From contig CM050662.1 of NCBI GenBank assembly GCA_027574665.1, positions 2,634,501 to 2,698,500 on the forward strand: DNA of 64,000 bases. The letters are read 5' to 3'. Below the pieces are notes generated by a model, which saw only the letters and a list, made by a program, of their open reading frames with translations, was not told the DNA's origin and searched no databases. The translations under genes were made by a program, and so were the position numbers. Positions 33,120-44,659 of the stretch are shown piece after piece. Source of the DNA: Rhynochetos jubatus. Its lineage: Eukaryota > Chordata > Aves > Eurypygiformes > Rhynochetidae. Every line of letters starts with the position of its first letter. The stretch's first letter is position 1.

Positions 33120-34165
33120 GTAAAGAGGAAAAAGAAAAGAAGAGACAAAAATGGAAGGAGAAGAGATTTGGAGGCAAGATTAGGGCAGGACACACCAGGG
33201 AAGAAAAAAGAAGAGAAAGAAAAGAAGGAAAAAGAAGAGAAAGAAAAGAAGGAAAAAGGAGAGATAAAAGCAAGGGGAAGGAAGAGAGACAACAGAAGAG
33301 AAAGGAAGAAGTAAAGAACGAGGAAGGAAGCAGGAAAGGAAGGAATCTGTGCAAGCAAAATGAAGCAAGGGAGAATATGAAAAGTACGAGAGCAAGCACT
33401 GGAGAGAAAGAAGATAGAGAAAGGAAGAAATGATCGACGAGTGCACTAGCATGCACCGACACTATCACTGTAGACAGGAAAGAGGGCAGGAGAGAGAGAG
33501 GGAAAGAAATAAGAAGGAAGAAGAAAGAAAATGGGGGAAAAAAAACCCAAACCGAAAAACAGACCACAACCAAGAAAGGAAGGACTGCAGCAAGAAAGTC
33601 ATAAAGAAAGGAGGATGGGGATGAAGAGAAAGAAAGGAAGGTGGAAAAGGAGACTACCAGGGTGCATGACGCTTTCTCTAGTCACTGGACGGAGTTGGTT
33701 CCTAACAGCCTCCCTCTTGGTCAGGGTGCCGCGCTCGGAGCGGTTGTCCTTTATTAGCGCTGATGCCCCGTAAGAAGCGCTCATGGCTCTGTCTTTGATG
33801 GTCGCCGCCAAGGCCCCCGAGTGAGACTGGTGAGCAGGCAGCGGGATACGGAAGAGAGAAGGATGGAAAGGGAGAGGAAAGGGGTGTAAAGAATCCAGAA
33901 CAGCAGGACATGAAGAAAGGGAGAAGAAAAAGAAGAAGGAGATGGAAGAGAAGAAAGAAGAAAGAGGAGGAAGAAAACGAAGAAATTAGACAAGAAATAA
34001 TGTGGGAAAGAGAAAGGAAGAAGAAGAAACGATGAAAAAGGAAGGATTGAAGGAAGCAAAACACAAGAAATACAAGGAATAAGGAAAGAAATGGATGTAT
34101 GCAAGCGAGGAGCAAGCAATAAGGAAAAAGTAAGAAGAGAAAGAAGGAGGAGACGGGAGGAAGAG
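33120..34165 (+). repeat. Purine-rich tract upstream of alpha exon 4
   Basis: This is nearly the same as 23100-24115, with one extra 21-bp gaa-rich repeat at about 33225-33250. Confidence 0.8.
33750..33812 (+). promoter_or_regulatory. Twin-CGCT conserved element upstream of exon 4
   Basis: This is the counterpart of 23700-23757. Both CGCT cores are kept although the spacer between them differs slightly ('ccccgtaagaagcgct'). Confidence 0.45.
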
Positions 34166-34197
34166 AGGACGGAGGCGATGTGCGAGGCAGCGGAGAA

Positions 34198-34212
34198 GCA
34201 CACGGTGTCGCT
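34198..34212 (+). promoter_or_regulatory. CGCT box / CTCF-like conserved sequence element, exon 4
   Basis: The sequence gcacacggtgtcgct starts 199 bp before the ATG at 34397, in forward orientation. Confidence 0.6.
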
Positions 34213-34396
34213 GCAGGCTCAGAAACGGCGGCGGAGCGGCGAGGCGGCTCCGCCCCGGTGCGGCGGAGAGCCCGGCTGTGAGCACGGCGGGGGAGGGGGT
34301 GGGGGCGGTCGGGAGAGAGAGCCGGTGCGTTCGTGCGGCGGCGGGGAGCCGTGCGGGGCCCGAGCGGGCCCGGTGGCGGCGGCCGCGGTGGTGGCG

Positions 34397-36859
34397 ATGG
34401 CGATGGGCGTGTGCTGGGGGCCCGTGGTGCGGGTGCTGGTGCTGCAGGCGGCCTGGGCGCTGGGCAGCGGGCCGGTGCGCTACTCGGTGCCGGAGGAAGC
34501 CAAGGCCGGGACGGTGGTGGGCCGTCTGGCGCAGGACCTGGGCCTGGAGGCGGGCGAGCCGGAGGCGCGGCGGCTGCGGCTGGTGGCGCAGGGCCGGCGG
34601 GCGAGCGTGGAGGTGAGCGGGGCGAGCGGGGCGCTGGTGGTGAGCTCGCGGCTGGACCGGGAGGAGCTGTGCGGGAAGAGCGCGCCGTGCGCCCTGCGCC
34701 TGGAGGTGCTGGTGGAGCGGCCGCTGCGCGTCTTCCACGTGGAGCTGGAGGTCACCGACATCAACGACAACGCGCCGCTCTTCCCCGCCGCCCACAAAAA
34801 CCTCAGCATCGCGGAATTAAACACGGTGCCGGGGTCGCGGTTCCCGCTGGAGGGCGCGTCGGATGCGGATATCGGAGCCAACGCGCAGCTCTCCTACACA
34901 CTCAGCCCCAGCGAGCACTTCATTCTGGATTTGCACAAAGCCGAAGAGGACGGCGAGGCCTTATTCCTGGTGCTCACGAAACCGCTGGACCGCGAGACGA
35001 TGCCTTTGCACCAGTTGGTGCTGACGGCGAGTGACGGTGGCCGGCCGTCGCTGACGGGGACGATGGAGCTGGTGATCTCGGTGCTGGATGCAAACGACAA
35101 CGCGCCCCAGTTCAACCAGTCGGTGTATAAAGTGCAGCTGCCGGAAAATACCGAACGAGGCACTTTGGTGATCGGAGTAAAAGCGACGGATTTGGACGAG
35201 GGGACGAACAGGAATATCTCGTATTCTCTCCAGGATAGAAGTGACAGTTTCACGATTGACAGAAACAGCGGAGAGATTAGTCTCAGAGGGGACTTAGACT
35301 TTGAGGATGTTGATGTCTATCGTCTGCAAGTGGACGCAGAGGATCAGGGAAATCCACCACTGTCGGGTCACTGCAAGGTGGTGGTGGAGGTGCTGGACGT
35401 GAACGACAACGCGCCGGAGGTGTGGGTGACGTCGCTGTCGGTGCCGGTGCCCGAGGACGCGGCGGTGGGGACGGTGGTGGCGCTGCTGAGCGTGTCGGAC
35501 CGGGACTCGGGGGCGAACGGGCGGGTGCGGTGCGCGGTGTGGCCGGCGGCGCCGTTCGGGCTGGTGGCGACGTTCGCGGGCTCGTACTCGCTGGTGCTGC
35601 GGGAGGCGCTGGACCGGGAGCGGGTGTCGGAGTACGAGGTGGAGGTGCGGGCGGAGGACGGCGGGGCGCCGCCGCTGCGCGCCAGCCGCGGGGTGCGCGT
35701 GCCGGTGTCGGACGTGAACGACAACGCGCCGGCGTTCGCGCAGGCCGTGTACACGGTGCTGGCGCGGGAGAACAACGCGGCGGGCGCGGAGCTGGCGCGG
35801 CTGTGGGCGCGGGACCCGGACGAGGCGGGCAACGGGCGCGTGAGCTACTCGTTGGCGGAGGGCGGCGTGGGGGGCGCGGGGTCGGGCGGCGGGTGGCGTC
35901 CGGCGTCGAGCTACGTGTCGTTGGAGGCGGAGAGCGGGCGGCTGTGGGCGCTGCAGCCCTTGGACTACGAGGAGCTGCAGGTGCTGCAGTTCGAGGTGCG
36001 TGCGGTGGACGCGGGGGAGCCGCCGCTGTGCGGCAACGCCACGGTGCAGCTCTTCGTGGTGGACGAGAACGACAACGCGCCGGCGCTGCTCCCGCCGGCC
36101 GGCGGCGGGCCGGGGCCCGGGGCCGCGGGCGGAGTGGAGGCGGGCCCGGTGTCGGGGCCGGCCTCGGGGGTGTTGTGGGCGTGGGCGGCGTGGGGGGCGC
36201 CGGCGGGGCAGGTGGTGGCGAAGATCCGCGCGGTGGACGCGGACTCGGGCTACAACGCGTGGCTGCGCTACGAGCTGTGGGAGCCGCGGGGGAAGGGCGC
36301 GTTCCGCGTGGGGCTGTACAGCGGCGAGGTGAGCACGGCGCGGGCGCTGGAGGAGGCGGACGGCCCGCGGCAGCGGCTGGTGATCGTGGTGCGGGACCAC
36401 GGGGAGCCGGCGCGCTCGGCCACGGCCACGCTGAGCGTGTCGCTGGTGGAGGGCGCCGAGGCGGCGCTGGCGGCCGCGGGCTCATCGTCATCGTCGTCGG
36501 GGCCGGGGCTGCGTCCGGCGGCGGGTGCGGAGGGCGGTGCTGCCGCGGCGGCCGCGACGAACGTGTGGCTGGTGGTGGCCATCTGCGCGGTGTCGAGCCT
36601 GTTCGTGCTGGCGGTGGTGCTGTACGTGGCGTCGCGGTGGGCGCCGCGGGCGGCCGTGCTGTCGGGGCCCGGGCCGGCGACGCTGGTGTGCGCCAGCGAA
36701 GTGGGGAGCTGGTCGTACGCGCAGCGCCAGAGCCGGAGCCTGTGCGTGGCGGACGGCGCGGGCAAGAGCGACCTGATGGTTTTCAGCCCCAACGTCCCGC
36801 CGCCGCTCGGCCCCGCGGCGAAGGAGACGCAGCCGGAGCCGCCCGCTCTGCTGGACACG
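34397..36859 (+). CDS. PCDHA: Protocadherin-alpha variable exon 4 of window (complete)
   Basis: This 821-residue variable exon has the standard signal peptide, EC1-EC6, transmembrane helix and alpha stub. It shares EC1 and the AELNTVPG start of EC2 with exon 3. Its own parts are the mid-EC2 strand (FILDLHKAEEDGEAL) and EC3 (PENTERGTLVIGVKATD onward, with a shorter loop). EC4 to the donor is nearly identical to the other exons. One change in the stub gives SYAQRQ instead of SYSQRQ (about 36719), altering the VGSWSYSQ motif. Donor ACG|gtcagt is at 36859/36860, phase 0. Downstream of about 36895 the flank no longer matches units 1-3. Confidence 0.95.
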
Positions 36860-36899
36860 GTCAGTGGCCCTCCCCGTCTCGCCTCTCGCCCCTTCCCCA

Positions 36900-39800
36900 C
36901 GCCCTCTTCTCTCCCCGTCCCGGTCAGGCACTGCGGGCAGCAGTGTTTTCTCCCATATCTTTGGACGGTGGCTCCTGGGCGGGTGCTTACTCTGCAAACT
37001 GTTTCAGGGCTCCTGTTTTTTTACGCTCCTTTTTTGTCTTTCTTGGTTTTGGATTTGTTTGAAACCGTTTTATAGCCTTTTTCCTTATTGTCATGATTTC
37101 AGTGCTAATATCTTCGTCGTGACTTTTCCGTCTGTATTTCGGAGGTGTCATAGTTTAGGCTGCTGTTTCCTTTAGCACCTCGTATCTTTTTGTAGAGAAG
37201 CTTGACATGAATGGGGAGGACACAAGCATAAACTTTGGCTGAAAGAGTCTATGCAAATATCCAGTCCAAAACGGTTGTGAAAGTCTGACATTTTGGATTG
37301 GTTTTCTCACGGTGTTGTGTATTCTAGTTTTTCATGTCTTTGCTCCTCATCATTCTTCGTGGTACTTCTGCTTTGAAAACCTCTCTCGTATCCCTTTTCA
37401 GTCTTTTATTTTTTAAACGGAAGAAATGTTCCTCAAACAGAAGTTGTTGCATATCTTTGGTTATCCTGCTGTCTGCCTTGGAAACTCTTCCTGTTCTCCT
37501 CCTTTCTTCTTACAGTGCTAAGAAGGGAAGGACCTCCACAAAATATTCAAGTGTTAGTGCACCTTATATGTCCCCAATGATTGATGAAACAGTTTTCTTC
37601 TGTGGTCTCGTAAGTCTTACCTTTTTGATTGGCAATGGAGCTGAAATATCCATGTCACTGTCCCTGTGCCAAAGATGTGATGTCATTGCAGAACCTTAAA
37701 CGGTTGGTTCAGAGGCAATCACAGTCTCTGAGGAAGACAAATTTTTTTTTCTCATGTCCTCAATTTTGTTGTGTCCCACATGGAAAATATTTTGTCTTTT
37801 TCCCACTTAGGTGTTCATGGTCACCAACTCTTTCGGTAGTTCTTCTCAGCAGACCTGTATTTCAGCTCTGCTCTGGACTGTAACCTTTGTTACATTACTC
37901 TCCATGACTTTTTGAGATTCCTTGATGAGCTTTTTAATGGCACAGTTCCCAACTGAGATCTCTGCCCGACTGCAGTATTGACCTGTTTATCTTGCTGAAG
38001 TCACCAGGTTCGGTTTTCCTGCCTTCTGTGTAGTTAATCACAACCCTAATTGCTTCTTTCAGCCTTCTTTCATTTTGTATAGAGTCTCTTCATTTGAGTA
38101 CGTTTTTCTGTCTTGCAGGTAGGACAGTTTTAATGATCTTTCGCTTTTGGCTGCTGCAAAGTGCTGGTTTCCTGTCTTGTTTTAATCAGAAGTCTGTCCC
38201 CTGTTTGATTCTCTGAAACAGAGATCATGCAAGGTGACTGCAGTTGGTACTCCAGGTTCTTCTTTGTTTACCTGTTGTGGCATACATTACTTTGTGAAGT
38301 ACTGCAGAATTATTCTGAACATTGAAAAGACAGTAGAAGCTTTTCAAGTTGCCCCTTCCCAAGTAGGATGTAAATGTACTTTCTAGTACAAAATACTTTA
38401 TGGCAGAAGAGCACAAACCAAGGTAGGTGTGAAAAACGTGCAGTTATAGTGCTACATGAGACAAGATGTATTGCTAGAGGACTTGGTTTTGGTGGGCAAA
38501 TGTATTTGTAGAAGCACTTCAGCTATGGTTCCTGACTCTGCTGGTTCCATGTACCCTGCAGTGGTAGGCTTTGTATTTCCTTTCCTTTTTGTTGGTTGGT
38601 TGGTTGGGTTTTGGTCTTTTTTTTTTCCCCTTCTTGAGAACACTTTTAAAAATAAACTGCTCTTTTGTGTCTCATCATGTGTGTGCCTTATGATGACCAT
38701 GTTAATATGAACTGGGATTACACCTGAAAATCCCGATTCCCCCATAGACAGAATGGCTTAGCTTTCCATTCTTAGGAGATGTGTCATTGATTGTGAGGAA
38801 GAGCTGTGCTGCCAAATAATATTTACTGCTTGATTTCAGAATTTGCACCCCTTGCATTCACTGTGTTTCACTGTCTTGTAGTGTCTTAAGGTGATGTTTA
38901 CGTCAAGAGAATTCCATAAGACTTCAGGTTTAATTTCTGTTTCCATCTTCATAGAAGGGGATACAGAAACGCTGGCAGTACAGCAGGGATTTGAGAGACT
39001 GGACAAAACTTGTTTGCTCTTCCAGCCCTGCTTCCCTGAAATTGTGAACAGTGATCCCTGAAGTTGGCCCTGACAATGGAGATTGGAAATAAATCAAGAA
39101 AACTGTTACGATACCAACGGATGTAATTAAAGATGACCTATCGACACCTATCTGGGACTTTTTTAGCATTTGTTATCTTAATTTTGGTTTGACCTGGTGT
39201 TGCATCAATGTGGGAACAAGCAGATTACTATTGCATGAAACTGTCCATTTTGTATTTCTGCTTGGCCTGCATGGCGGGGCAGCAGTGAGTGTCCCTAGTT
39301 GTGTATAGAGAAGAGCCCCGACGTGTTTATGTCAGTGGACGAGAGGGGAGCCTGGGTCAATGTCAGACGAACTGTACCTTGCCGGAGCAGTGGTGCAAGC
39401 CTTTTGTGTTCTCTTTGGTTATGGGATGTGTCGATGATTGCCCTGCATCCTGCAGTGTCTCATCTCCTTCAGTAATGGGCACATTGTTATGCTGTTCCTG
39501 CCTAAAAAGGTAAGAACGAGCTTGTCATTCATTGTGCAGCTACAAGTGGGCGACAACACTTACAGGAAATACTTTACTGAGACGCTTAAAGATTCCCTGA
39601 GCTATTTCACCCTTCAGAGAGGATTTGTACTATGTGGATTATGTTTACAATGACATACAGTTAGGGGGTCACTGATGGAGTTGAACGTCTCTGGAATTTG
39701 CATTGCTGGTTTCTTAGGTTGGATCTGTACTTCAAAAGGTAAACCCACCCTGTGATGGAAATACACAGATATTCTTTGTGATGTGATGTCCTCACTTTAT

Positions 39801-40196
39801 TATTTACTGTACAAAAACCAAGGAGAGTGCATGGGATTGCTCAACTACGTCATTGCCAAAAAGCCATGAAAAAGTAAGCAGTTTCTGCTTGGGTTTAGTG
39901 TTACAGCACTAGGAACAAATAAATTCCATGTCTTTTGCAGACCTGAGTACTTTCCACAGATGGAATATCAGAAATATGGTCTTTTTCCATAAAGGAAACA
40001 GTGTAACTATCTTTGCAAATAAAAAACAAATGAGGAAACTGAGTTATGTCTCCTCAGCAAAATGTAGGGAAGACAAATGCAGGAGATCAGAAGTGGGGTA
40101 GGGTCTTTACAGTCAAAACCATCATAGGTGTGATTCCTGCATCAGTGTATTTAGGAAATATCCTGGCAAGTATGTATCAATTGAAGTGCCTTTACA
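36900..40196 (+). repeat. Diverged older copy of the intergenic unit, downstream of exon 4
   Basis: No gene is visible. Weak but ordered similarity to the unit blocks can be read. S-like sequence lies at about 37300-37530, P-like at about 38230-38450 (including 'aaccaaggtaggtgt'), and T/U-like at about 39300-39540 (including 'gagcttgtcattcattgtgc'). It appears to be an earlier duplicate that escaped later homogenisation. Confidence 0.4.
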
Positions 40197-40322
40197 GAAG
40201 AGAAGAGGAGAGGAGAGGAGAGGAGAGGAGAGGAGAGGAGAGGAGAGGAGAGAAAAGAGAAGAGAAGAGAAGAGAAGAGAAGAGAAGAGAAGAGAAGAGA
40301 AGAGAAGAGAAGAGAAAAGAGG
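40197..40322 (+). repeat. (GGAGA)n / (GAAGA)n microsatellite
   Basis: About 50 bp of ggaga repeats are followed by about 70 bp of agaga/agaag repeats. It lies about 170 bp before the exon-5 promoter motif and takes the position occupied by longer purine tracts in units 2-4. Confidence 0.93.
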
Positions 40323-40491
40323 AAGAACCACCTATTATCGTTATTGACGAAGGGGAACCTTCGGAAGGAAAACCGCGTAACGTGTCGGCCAAGCGGGAGG
40401 AACCTCGGCCCGTCTTTCCCCGAACTGAGGGCCGCTGCTGACAGTGGGAGGAAGGCAGGATGAGGCTGCTCGCAGAATGAGCCGATGTCGG

Positions 40492-40506
40492 ACACCAGGT
40501 GCCGCT
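40492..40506 (+). promoter_or_regulatory. CTCF-like conserved sequence element (CGCT box), exon 5
   Basis: The sequence acaccaggtgccgct matches the CTCF consensus at 13 of 15 positions and ends in CGCT. It is homologous in position and sequence to the exon 2-4 element and is the stronger match. It begins 250 bp before the ATG. Orientation is forward. Function is inferred. Confidence 0.65.
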
Positions 40507-40741
40507 GTTGGCCGCGAAGGCGCTGTGAAGACGGAGAAGGTCGGCAGCTCCGCCCCGAGCCGCTGTCACGGCTACCGTCAGCGGGCGGGCGGGCGGGCGG
40601 ACGGCTGCTGGAAGCAGGATGCGGCAGGCTGGGCCGGGCGGGGCGGCGGAGCGCAGAGCCCCGCGCTTAACGTGGAGCCGTTAACAGGAGCGTCGAAGTG
40701 GCAGCGGGGGATCGGGCGGGGCCGTGCACGAGCCAACGGCG

Positions 40742-43225
40742 ATGGTCGTGTGCTGGGGGCCCGTGGTGCGGGTGCTGCTGTTGCAGGCGGCCTGGGCGCT
40801 GGGCAGCGGGCCGGTGCGCTACTCGGTGCCGGAGGAAGCCAAGGCCGGGACGGTGGTGGGCCGTCTGGCGCAGGACCTGGGCCTGGAGGCGGGCGAGCCG
40901 GAGGCGCGGCGGCTGCGGCTGGTGGCGCAGGGCCGGCGGGCGAGCGTGGAGGTGAGCGGGGCGAGCGGGGCGAGCGGGGCGCTGGTGGTGAGCTCGCGGC
41001 TGGACCGGGAGGAGCTGTGCGGGAAGAGCGCGCCGTGCGCCCTGCGCCTGGAGGTGCTGGTGGAGCGGCCGCTGCGCGTCTTCCACGTGGAGCTGGAGGT
41101 CACCGACATCAACGACAACGCGCCGCTTTTCGTCGTAAACGAAGAAGCCTTTACAATCGCGGAGTCGTCGCTGCCGGGGTCCCGGTTCCCGCTGGAGGGC
41201 GCGTCGGATGCGGATATCGGAGCCAACGCGCAGCTGTCCTACACACTCAGCCCCACGGAGTATTTCCGTCTTGATCATCAGGGGAATAATGACCAGAGCG
41301 CGTCTTTGGCACTTGTTCTAACGAAACCACTGGACCGCGAGACGATGCCTGTGCACCGTTTGGTGCTGACGGCGAGTGACGGTGGCCGGCCGTCGCTGAC
41401 GGGGACGATGGAGCTGGTGATCTCGGTGCTGGATGCCAATGACAATGCGCCCCAGTTCAACCAGTCGGTGTATAATGTGAAAGTCTTAGAGGGTTCAGAC
41501 CTAGGGACTCTGTTGATCAAGCTCAGTGCCACGGATCTGGACGAAGGAATCAATAGTGATATTATATATTTATTTAGTAGGCATATTGTTGGTAAAGTCA
41601 AAGAAATGTTTGCTATCGACGAAACCAAAGGAGAAATCAGACTTCAAGGGAAATTAGACTACGAAGAAATGAATAGTTACGAAATCACAATAGAAGGAAG
41701 AGACAAAGGTTCTCCTCCTTTGTCGGGTCACTGCAAGGTGGTGGTGGAGGTGCTGGACGTGAACGACAACGCGCCGGAGGTGTGGGTGACGTCGCTGTCG
41801 GTGCCGGTGCCCGAGGACGCGGCGGTGGGGACGGTGGTGGCGCTGCTGAGCGTGTCGGACCGGGACTCGGGGGCGAACGGGCGGGTGCGGTGCGCGGTGT
41901 GGCCGGCGGCGCCGTTCGGGCTGGTGGCGACGTTCGCGGGCTCGTACTCGCTGGTGCTGCGGGAGGCGCTGGACCGGGAGCGGGTGTCGGAGTACGAGGT
42001 GGAGGTGCGGGCGGAGGACGGCGGGGCGCCGCCGCTGCGCGCCAGCCGCGGGGTGCGCGTGCCGGTGTCGGACGTGAACGACAACGCGCCGGCGTTCGCG
42101 CAGGCCGTGTACACGGTGCTGGCGCGGGAGAACAACGCGGCGGGCGCGGAGCTGGCGCGGCTGTGGGCGCGGGACCCGGACGAGGCGGGCAACGGGCGCG
42201 TGAGCTACTCGTTGGCGGAGGGCGGCGTGGGGGGCGCGGGGTCGGGCGGCGGGTGGCGTCCGGCGTCGAGCTACGTGTCGTTGGAGGCGGAGAGCGGGCG
42301 GCTGTGGGCGCTGCAGCCCTTGGACTACGAGGAGCTGCAGGTGCTGCAGTTCGAGGTGCGTGCGGTGGACGCGGGGGAGCCGCCGCTGTGCGGCAACGCC
42401 ACGGTGCAGCTCTTCGTGGTGGACGAGAACGACAACGCGCCGGCGCTGCTCCCGCCGGCCGGCGGCGGGCCGGGGCCCGGGGCCGCGGGCGGAGTGGAGG
42501 CGGGCCCGGTGTCGGGGCCGGCCTCGGGGGTGTTGTGGGCGTGGGCGGCGTGGGGGGCGCCGGCGGGGCAGGTGGTGGCGAAGATCCGCGCGGTGGACGC
42601 GGACTCGGGCTACAACGCGTGGCTGCGCTACGAGCTGTGGGAGCCGCGGGGGAAGGGCGCGTTCCGCGTGGGGCTGTACAGCGGCGAGGTGAGCACGGCG
42701 CGGGCGCTGGAGGAGGCGGACGGCCCGCGGCAGCGGCTGGTGATCGTGGTGCGGGACCACGGGGAGCCGGCGCGCTCGGCCACGGCCACGCTGAGCGTGT
42801 CGCTGGTGGAGGGCGCCGAGGCGGCGCTGGCGGCCGCGGGCTCATCGTCATCGTCGTCGGGGCCGGGGCTGCGTCCGGCGGCGGGTGCGGAGGGCGGTGC
42901 TGCCGCGGCGGCCGCGACGAACGTGTGGCTGGTGGTGGCCATCTGCGCGGTGTCGAGCCTGTTCGTGCTGGCGGTGGTGCTGTACGTGGCGTCGCGGTGG
43001 GCGCCGCGGGCGGCCGTGCTGTCGGGGCCCGGGCCGGCGACGCTGGTGTGCGCCAGCGAAGTGGGGAGCTGGTCGTACTCGCAGCGCCAGAGCCGGAGCC
43101 TGTGCGTGGCGGACGGCGCGGGCAAGAGCGACCTGATGGTTTTCAGCCCCAACGTCCCGCCGCCGCCCGGCCCTGCGGCCGAAAACCGTTCTGTTGCGAA
43201 CGGGCTGTCTCTTTTCCCAGGCGTG
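40742..43225 (+). CDS. PCDHA: Protocadherin-alpha variable exon 5 of window (complete, last ordinary alpha exon)
   Basis: This 828-residue variable exon starts MVVCWGPVVRVLLLQ and lacks the extra leading MA pair of the other exons. EC1 carries one additional Gly-Ala-Ser triplet (SGASGASGA). EC2 starts with its own strand (FVVNEEAFTIAESS). Its mid-EC2 strand (FRLDHQGNNDQSASL) and EC3 (VKVLEGSDLGTLLIKLSATD onward) are also unique and use AT-richer codons. EC4 to the transmembrane helix is nearly identical to the other copies. The last about 16 residues differ: after PPPPGPAA the tail reads ENRSVANGLSLFPGV in place of KETQPEPPALLDT. The donor is GTG|gtgagt at 43225/43226, still phase 0. The open frame beyond (to 43261) is intronic. 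Confidence 0.94.
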
Positions 43226-44650
43226 GTGAGTGTATTCACATTGTTTTTCCTTCTTTGGTAGCTGTATTTACCTTTCACTTTTCTTGGGTCATCTGTGTAC
43301 AGCGTAAGAAGCGGGAAAATATAGATTCAACTAGAAAGTTTTCGATGCTTACTTCCACGTTGATTTCCCTCTATGGAAAGTGATTACTTAATTGCCTGAT
43401 TCTTTCAACACCGTTAACAAAGCAGCTGATCCTTGCCATGCACTAATGGTACTGATTCAACTCTGTTCTCACCGAAATCAGCTCCAAAGTACTATTTGAG
43501 AGGATATATTAGGATCATCTTTTTTGTTCCGTGTTCGATGTTAGAAACTTAATACAATTTTTATGTGGAAAAGCGAAGATATCCTAGATCTGATTTTTAT
43601 GTTGTAAAAACGAAGTCTGTAGGTCTGCTGGGTAGTAAAAACAAGCAGTACTTTTATACTGTTCTTTTTCGTTTTACGTGTTCGGTTCACCAAAGGCACA
43701 TATTTGGATAACTACCATAGTTTTGTGGCAAAGTGATATACGTAATGCAGTATATTTATTTTGAGAACTTACATTTTGTTGGGTTTTAGAAATCTTGGGT
43801 ATTAGAAATATTTGACTTGAAGGTCTTCGAGTAAAAAAAAATAAATTGCAGATCGTTGCTTCCAAATTGACAAGAATGGTGCTTATGTGTGTACTGAAAT
43901 ACAGTAAAGCAAGTTGAAAACCTCGTGTTGGTGTTGGGGGGGAAAAAACCCACCCAACAACCAAACCCCAAACAAAACCACGTACGAAGTTTATTTTCTG
44001 CTGATACATAGAAAAATGTGGGCGTTTCCTGCGAATTTCTGCTTCCTTCCTGTTTCTGCTTTAGATCAATTAGTAGTGCTTGACGTTGGAGTTCTTTGTG
44101 TATTTGCTGGGGATTGTGTTCCCAGTCTCCTGTGTCCGATACCTGATGTGCTTAAAGGGTGTGGGTCATTATGCGTTAACTACCGTCGCTGCTCAGTAGC
44201 AAGGCTTATCCCGCGCTGTAGAGCTGTCCCTTTCTTTCCTTAAGTCACATGGAAGTGATAGAAGGCAGGAATAGCAAACGGCGATCTTCTAAAGGAGAAT
44301 CTTCTTGTAAACTTTATAAGAAGGTTTAAGTAATTCTGTAGAAGAGGATGGAAAAACTCAATACTTGCGCAGAGGTGTGGGAAGCAACTTGTTTCCTTGG
44401 GCTATGATTATGTGCGATGTGGACTCTCTTGAAGCCGATCGTTGTGGGGCAGGGGAGGATTTGACTTCCGTAAGCTTGCTTTTGTTTCTGTGACTGCAGT
44501 AATGGATTGAATATCTGAACGGGATTTATTATAGGCGCACTCTATGAGGAAATATTTCAGTACTTCTTTTAGAAACAGAAAGCAATCAACTTCAGTAACA
44601 GAGCGCATGGATGCTTTTACTACGTCGTAGTCTGGGCAGGAGTCATTAAC
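43226..44650. other. Non-repetitive intergenic/intronic sequence
   Basis: AT-rich unique-looking DNA downstream of exon 5, with an A/C-rich stretch at about 43940-43980. I see no gene, repeat family or regulatory motif that I can support. Confidence 0.5.
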
Positions 44651-44659
44651 AGAAGACGC

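Larger units (their letters stand above)
31025..34920 (+). repeat. Segmental duplication copy B (partner 20994-24868)
   Basis: This is the near-identical partner of copy A. The offset is +31/+32 up to about 33220, then about +53 after a 21-bp expansion in the purine tract. Copy-specific differences include the patch 31317-31362 and single bases in the GC-rich leader. Confidence 0.88.
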
